Shown: positions 13,266 through 16,331 of the stretch, piece by piece
How positions within the stretch are numbered: position 1 is the first letter of the stretch
Layout: each line of letters begins with the position of its first letter
Source: an uncultured Bacilli bacterium
GTDB lineage: Bacteria > Bacillota_I > Bacilli_A > RF39 > UBA660
Assembly: GCA_947585065.1 (NCBI GenBank)
Contig: CANPWX010000008.1
Location: 1 to 16,331, forward strand
DNA length: 16,331 nucleotides
Direction: 5' to 3'
Translations under genes and position numbers: made by a program
Notes under the pieces: model-generated
What the model was told of the DNA's origin: nothing
The model's input: only the letters and a program-made list of their open reading frames with translations
The model's database searches: none

Positions 13266-14378
13266 TTATTTATTTCCTTCTTCGTTAATTTGCTCTAAGG
13301 TTTTGACTTCAATTTTATATTTTGTAAGACGACTTGCTAGTTTAATATTACTTCCTTTTTTGCCAATTGCTAAGGAAAGATTATCATCTGTTACAATAGC
13401 AAGAGCTTCTTTTTTTACAGGATCAATAATATTTACTGTTACATTTTTGGCTGGAGATAAGGCATTTTGAATAAATTCTTCTGGTTTTTCTGAATATTTT
13501 ACTAAATCCACTTTTTCACCATTTAATTCTTTTAGAATATTGCCAATTCTTGTTCCATTGGCTCCAATACAAGCACCAATAGGATCTACATTTTCATTAT
13601 TTGAAAAAACTGCAACTTTGCTTCGAACTCCTGGTTCTCTTACGACAGCATATAATTCAATTGTTCCATCTACTAATTCAGGAATTTCTGTCTCAAATAG
13701 ACGTTTTACAAATCCATAGTGTTTTCTTGAGCAAAGGATTAATGGGCCTTTGGTTGTTTCTTCTACTTTTGTTAAGTAAACACGAATACTAGAACCCATT
13801 TTGACTACTTCTCCAGGAATCATTTCTGATTTTGGTAAGATCCCTCTTGATTTTCCTAAATCCACATAATAGTTTTTTTGATCTTCCATGGCAAGCATAC
13901 CCATCATCATCTCGCCTTGTTTATCTCTAAATTCTTCCATTATTTGAGAACGTTCGGCTTCTCTAATTTTTTGAGTTAAAACTTGTTTGGCAATTCCAGC
14001 CGCTACACGTCCAAAATCTTTTGGAGTTACCTCTTCTTCGATTGTATCTCCAATTTGAATCGTTGGATCTTTTTCTCTTGCTTCTTCTAATAGAATTTGA
14101 GCATCCACATTAATTTCAGGAGGAATTCTTACAATATTTCCTTCTTCATCAGTTGTTTCTGTACCATCATCAAAATCATCTACTACAACATAATAAGAGA
14201 TTACTTTAATATTTCCTGTTTCTCGGTCTATATTTACTTTGACATTTGTTTTAGAACCAAAATTTTTTTTATAAGCTGCTGTTAAAGCTTGTTCCATTGC
14301 ATCAAGCACAAAATCTTTACTGATACCTTTTTCTTCTGTGATGTGTTCTAGTGCTTTCATAAATTCTTTTGCATTCAT
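13266..14378 (-). CDS. nusA: Transcription termination/antitermination factor NusA
   Basis: NusA binds RNA polymerase at the RNA exit channel and modulates pausing, intrinsic termination and antitermination. The 370-residue form is the short type (NTD-S1-KH1-KH2) of Bacillota without the C-terminal acidic repeats. The NTD is M-N-A-K-E-F-M-K-A-L onward, and the S1 region is about 130-215. KH1 has I-G-A-C-I-G-A-N-G-T-R-I-G (loop at 272-275) and KH2 has L-A-I-G-K-K-G-S-N-I-K-L-A (loop at 339-342). The open frame begins at 14387, overlapping the rimP stop. The second ATG, at 14378, is better placed after GAGGATGA and matches family N-termini, so I use it. Feedback on its own operon is possible through the leader hairpin at 14675-14654. 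Confidence 0.95.
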   Translation of the reverse strand: MNAKEFMKALEHITEEKGISKDFVLDAMEQALTAAYKKNFGSKTNVKVNIDRETGNIKVISYYVVVDDFDDGTETTDEEGNIVRIPPEINVDAQILLEEAREKDPTIQIGDTIEEEVTPKDFGRVAAGIAKQVLTQKIREAERSQIMEEFRDKQGEMMMGMLAMEDQKNYYVDLGKSRGILPKSEMIPGEVVKMGSSIRVYLTKVEETTKGPLILCSRKHYGFVKRLFETEIPELVDGTIELYAVVREPGVRSKVAVFSNNENVDPIGACIGANGTRIGNILKELNGEKVDLVKYSEKPEEFIQNALSPAKNVTVNIIDPVKKEALAIVTDDNLSLAIGKKGSNIKLASRLTKYKIEVKTLEQINEEGNK

Positions 14379-14383
14379 TTCTA

Positions 14384-14632
14384 TCATCCTCTTTCTTTGC
14401 TTGAAACGTCTAAAACGTATGATTCTTCAAATAAATCTAAATCATCAATAATTGGATTAATAATATTCGTTGCTTCCACAATGGTATCCATATCTAGGCC
14501 ATTTACTCTATCCAAAACAATATTTAAGGAATTATTATTTCCTTCTCTTACATACTCCATACTATCTACAACAATATCTAGTTTACTTAAAGGATCTGTA
14601 ATTTTTTCTCTAATTAAATCTAACTTTTCCAT
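14384..14632 (-). CDS. rimP: RimP-like ribosome maturation factor, N-terminal domain only
   Basis: RimP assists 30S assembly near S12. This 82-residue product covers only the N-terminal alpha/beta domain: I-V-V-D-S-M-E-Y-V, S-L-N-I-V-L-D-R-V-N-G-L-D-M-D, then E-S-Y-V-L-D-V-S-S-K-E-R-G at the end. That last piece equals the domain-ending E-x-Y-x-L-E-V-S-S-P-G-L-E-R of full-length RimP (about 150 residues), after which the SH3-like C-terminal domain should follow. Instead TGA stops the frame and nusA begins within a few bases, so there is no room for a frameshifted remnant. The P-G-L of the hinge is also changed to K. The promoter, good ribosome site (AAGGGTGAG) and lack of internal stops suggest a functional single-domain form, not a decayed gene. 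Confidence 0.85.
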   Translation of the reverse strand: MEKLDLIREKITDPLSKLDIVVDSMEYVREGNNNSLNIVLDRVNGLDMDTIVEATNIINPIIDDLDLFEESYVLDVSSKERG

Positions 14633-14647
14633 AACTCACCCTTCCAT

Positions 14648-14675
14648 AAATAAAAGTGGGAATTCCTGCCCACTT
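14648..14675 (-). promoter_or_regulatory. Leader hairpin of the rimP-nusA operon, possible NusA-dependent attenuator
   Basis: AAGTGGG (14675-14669) pairs with CCCACTT (14660-14654) around an 8-nt loop in the roughly 50-nt leader. It is followed by an interrupted U-tract (TTTTATTTAT). The 7-pair stem and broken U-tract look like a weak intrinsic terminator. In B. subtilis NusA autoregulates its operon by stimulating termination in the leader; that this hairpin does the same is inference. Confidence 0.55.
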
Positions 14676-14690
14676 AAATCTGATAACTGT

Positions 14691-14719
14691 ATTATAACAA
14701 CTTTTCCTAAATTTGTAAA
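14691..14719 (-). promoter_or_regulatory. Promoter of the rimP-nusA-ylxR-infB-rbfA operon
   Basis: TTTACA (14719-14714) and a perfect TATAAT (14696-14691) have a 17-nt spacer. The predicted start is near 14684, leaving about 50 nt of leader before the rimP ATG. Confidence 0.75.
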
Positions 14720-14738
14720 CAAAAATGAACCGTTCTTC

Positions 14739-16316
14739 TTATAAGAATAATTCAAAAGGTTGACTCAATGATCCATCTCCTGTTTTGACCAGAGTATTTT
14801 TCTTTAAGTAAACCACTGGGTAAGCTGTCCCGCCATTAGATGCGTATCCACTATTTATATGTGCATCATTAAGTACTTCAAATATATTAATGGCAACAGT
14901 ATCAAAACTAGCCGCCATCATTGTAAAATTTTCATTTGCTTTAAGCCAGTTATTCTCAGCACAATCTGTACGTATACCTTCATTCCATCTATGCATTGCT
15001 GTTTTTAAACATCCCATTCTATTTGTTTCTTCCGATTCACTATTTCCACTCGTGGCAAATCCATAGTCACTTGGATATATTAAACCAACTTTTCCTTTCC
15101 ATGTACTATTTCTTGTCACTGTATCACTACAATATAATTCAATTTTGTTTGGACTTTTTTTACAAATATCACCAGGTGCATCACTTCTTTCGTATTCATA
15201 AAAGGAAAATGGTTGTCCATTGTCATCAATAGTATATCCATTCTCGCCATTGGTTCCTGTATTCCAAACGACTTCTTCGATCAATTCTTTTAAACTCTCT
15301 GGCATTTTTGTTCCACTAAAAGAACAAGCCCTTCCATCAAAGCAATTTCCATTTTGGCCATTCCAATATAAACTATTATTTAATTGTTCTTCTTCAAACC
15401 CAGGATTTAGTATTTTCATGAGATCAGCTTGGCTCCATTCATTTACTCCAAGACCACTATTTTCACTTTCTTCTGATTTATCCCAGATCATTCCATATAA
15501 TGGATATGTACTAATAATTTTTACTCTTTGTTCCACTTCATTTGTTCCATCTGCTTGAGGAATTAAAACATTTACAAGTCCGATGATTCTCCAAATATCT
15601 CCATCAAAATTAATATAATTATTGACTTCATCACTTTTACCAGCAAATCTTAATTCTTTTTTAGAAAAACCTGTATTATCAATTGTACCTTTTACCCCTG
15701 TATGGTCTACTTCATATAATCCTGCTTTTTCTGTCACTATAGGCAAATCAAGGAGGGTATCTATTAATGGGATTCCTTTTACATAATTTGCTTTTATCGA
15801 TACTTTACTTAAAAAACTGGTATTTTGTATATTATCTTCTACTGTTACTTTTTCATCTACCCATATTTTTAAATTAAATTGTTTAGTGCCTTCCCCTTTA
15901 AAATATCCTTTTCCTATTTTAAATGCTTTCGTTGCTTCTTTTATAGTTGGAGTTGTTTCTTCTATTAAATTAATTGGTTCTTCCTCATCTAACTGAATTT
16001 TAATTAAATCAAATCTATCTAAAGTAGTAGAATCTAATGCTTCTAAATTTATTTCATAAAATATTAAGGTTGAACAATTATTCACGATACTAAATGTATA
16101 AGGAGTTAATTTTTTTCCTTCTTCATCGGTAATAGGGTAAGCTTTTTGTAATTGAATGCCCGTGGTGTCTTCTGAAAAAGAAACATTAAAACAACTGCTC
16201 ACTATATCATTCTCATCATTTTGTTTTAATACAGTTATCCAGTAAGCATAAGTAACTCCAATCATACTTAATAACAATAGAATTAAGCCTATAATTATTA
16301 TTTTTCTTTTTTCCAT
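14739..16316 (-). CDS. Secreted cell-surface protein with camelysin/TasA-like signal region and Cys-containing C-terminal domain (unrecognised function)
   Basis: The frame is open to the window end, but the start is surely the ATG at 16316: the preceding bases TTGGAGGAGAAAGGA are a ribosome site, not codons. The 525-residue protein begins MEKRKIIIIG, then a hydrophobic segment ending G-V-T-Y-A-Y-W (20-26). This is a signal peptide like those of SipW-processed TasA/camelysin proteins, with probable cleavage after Tyr-Ala. Residues 30-185 form a beta-rich region with Cys42 and Cys81. Residues about 190-525 form a second domain with G-D-I-W-R-I-I-G (239-246), six further cysteines (325, 331, 385, 396, 436, 452), D-Y-G-F-A-T-S-G and a closing G-T-A-Y-P-V-V-Y-L-K. 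There is no LPXTG or C-terminal anchor. I recognise the layout from gut Bacilli surface proteins, but no function is known to me. Confidence 0.75.
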   Translation of the reverse strand: MEKRKIIIIGLILLLLSMIGVTYAYWITVLKQNDENDIVSSCFNVSFSEDTTGIQLQKAYPITDEEGKKLTPYTFSIVNNCSTLIFYEINLEALDSTTLDRFDLIKIQLDEEEPINLIEETTPTIKEATKAFKIGKGYFKGEGTKQFNLKIWVDEKVTVEDNIQNTSFLSKVSIKANYVKGIPLIDTLLDLPIVTEKAGLYEVDHTGVKGTIDNTGFSKKELRFAGKSDEVNNYINFDGDIWRIIGLVNVLIPQADGTNEVEQRVKIISTYPLYGMIWDKSEESENSGLGVNEWSQADLMKILNPGFEEEQLNNSLYWNGQNGNCFDGRACSFSGTKMPESLKELIEEVVWNTGTNGENGYTIDDNGQPFSFYEYERSDAPGDICKKSPNKIELYCSDTVTRNSTWKGKVGLIYPSDYGFATSGNSESEETNRMGCLKTAMHRWNEGIRTDCAENNWLKANENFTMMAASFDTVAINIFEVLNDAHINSGYASNGGTAYPVVYLKKNTLVKTGDGSLSQPFELFL

Positions 16317-16331
16317 TCCTTTCTCCTCCAA

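Noticed and set aside
14378..14400. Frameshift explaining the short RimP.
   Set aside because: nusA starts within a few bases of the rimP stop, leaving no sequence in any frame that could encode the missing C-terminal domain.
14736..14747. Palindrome TTCTTATAAGAA at the end of the surface protein gene as a terminator.
   Set aside because: It has no loop and no direct U-tract. A larger fold with TGAA/TTCA and T5 is possible but weak, so I do not annotate a terminator here.

Overview
The window is strongly AT-rich, and every credible gene lies on the minus strand, so transcription runs from the right end to the left. Gene content and order match low-GC Bacillota of class Bacilli. Two Bacillus subtilis housekeeping blocks are recognisable: rimP-nusA-ylxR-infB-rbfA-truB, and ireB-yqgF-yrzB-mltG-yrrM-yrrN-yrrO-greA. 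TGA is used as a normal stop (ireB, yqgF, the first U32 gene, DUF5131) and tryptophan is TGG, so this is genetic code 11 and not a Mycoplasma-type code. MltG and IreB imply a peptidoglycan wall. The Cys-containing surface protein with a G-V-T-Y-A-Y-W signal region is a type common in uncultured gut Bacilli (RF39 or Erysipelotrichales-like). That placement is inference from memory.

Layout in the direction of transcription. At 16316-14739 is a secreted surface protein. At 14719-10540 is the translation and transcription factor operon: a TTTACA-17-TATAAT promoter, a leader hairpin, a half-length rimP, nusA, ylxR (rnpM), infB and rbfA. It closes with a hairpin-U-tract terminator that contains the rbfA stop codon. 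At 10526-10378 is a tiny transcription unit encoding an unrecognised 23-residue hydrophobic peptide with a perfect Shine-Dalgarno. At 10377-8562 are truB and a DUF5131 (phage Gp37/Gp68) protein under their own TTGAAA-17-TATAAT promoter. At 8565-3933 is one tightly packed operon: ireB, ruvX/yqgF, yrzB, mltG, trmR, trhP1 and trhP2. The last three make the wobble modification 5-methoxyuridine in tRNA. greA follows from its own promoter and ends in a terminator at 3417. At 3407-847 come a prepilin-like gene, a Cas4-like/exonuclease fusion (DUF2779) and rpoZ, ending in a terminator. At 839-1 is a Rpn-like PD-(D/E)XK nuclease that runs off the window.

Compared with B. subtilis, ylxQ, ylxP, udk and the truB-ribF neighbourhood are missing, and RimP lacks its C-terminal domain. 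Spacing is extremely tight: overlapping starts and stops, stop codons inside terminators, and a promoter -35 containing the previous gene's stop codon. This suggests a compact genome.

The most interesting unexplained signal is a shared promoter architecture. Two well separated promoters, one for the 23-residue peptide and one for the Rpn-like nuclease, each carry tandem 10-bp repeats of TTTTGTCNNN ending in TTTTGTCGAAT, placed exactly 4 bp upstream of the -35 (counting from the last full 10-mer). TTTTGTCGAA resembles the Spo0A box, and 10-bp tandem spacing is how Spo0A boxes are arranged. The two genes may therefore belong to one regulon under Spo0A or another response regulator.
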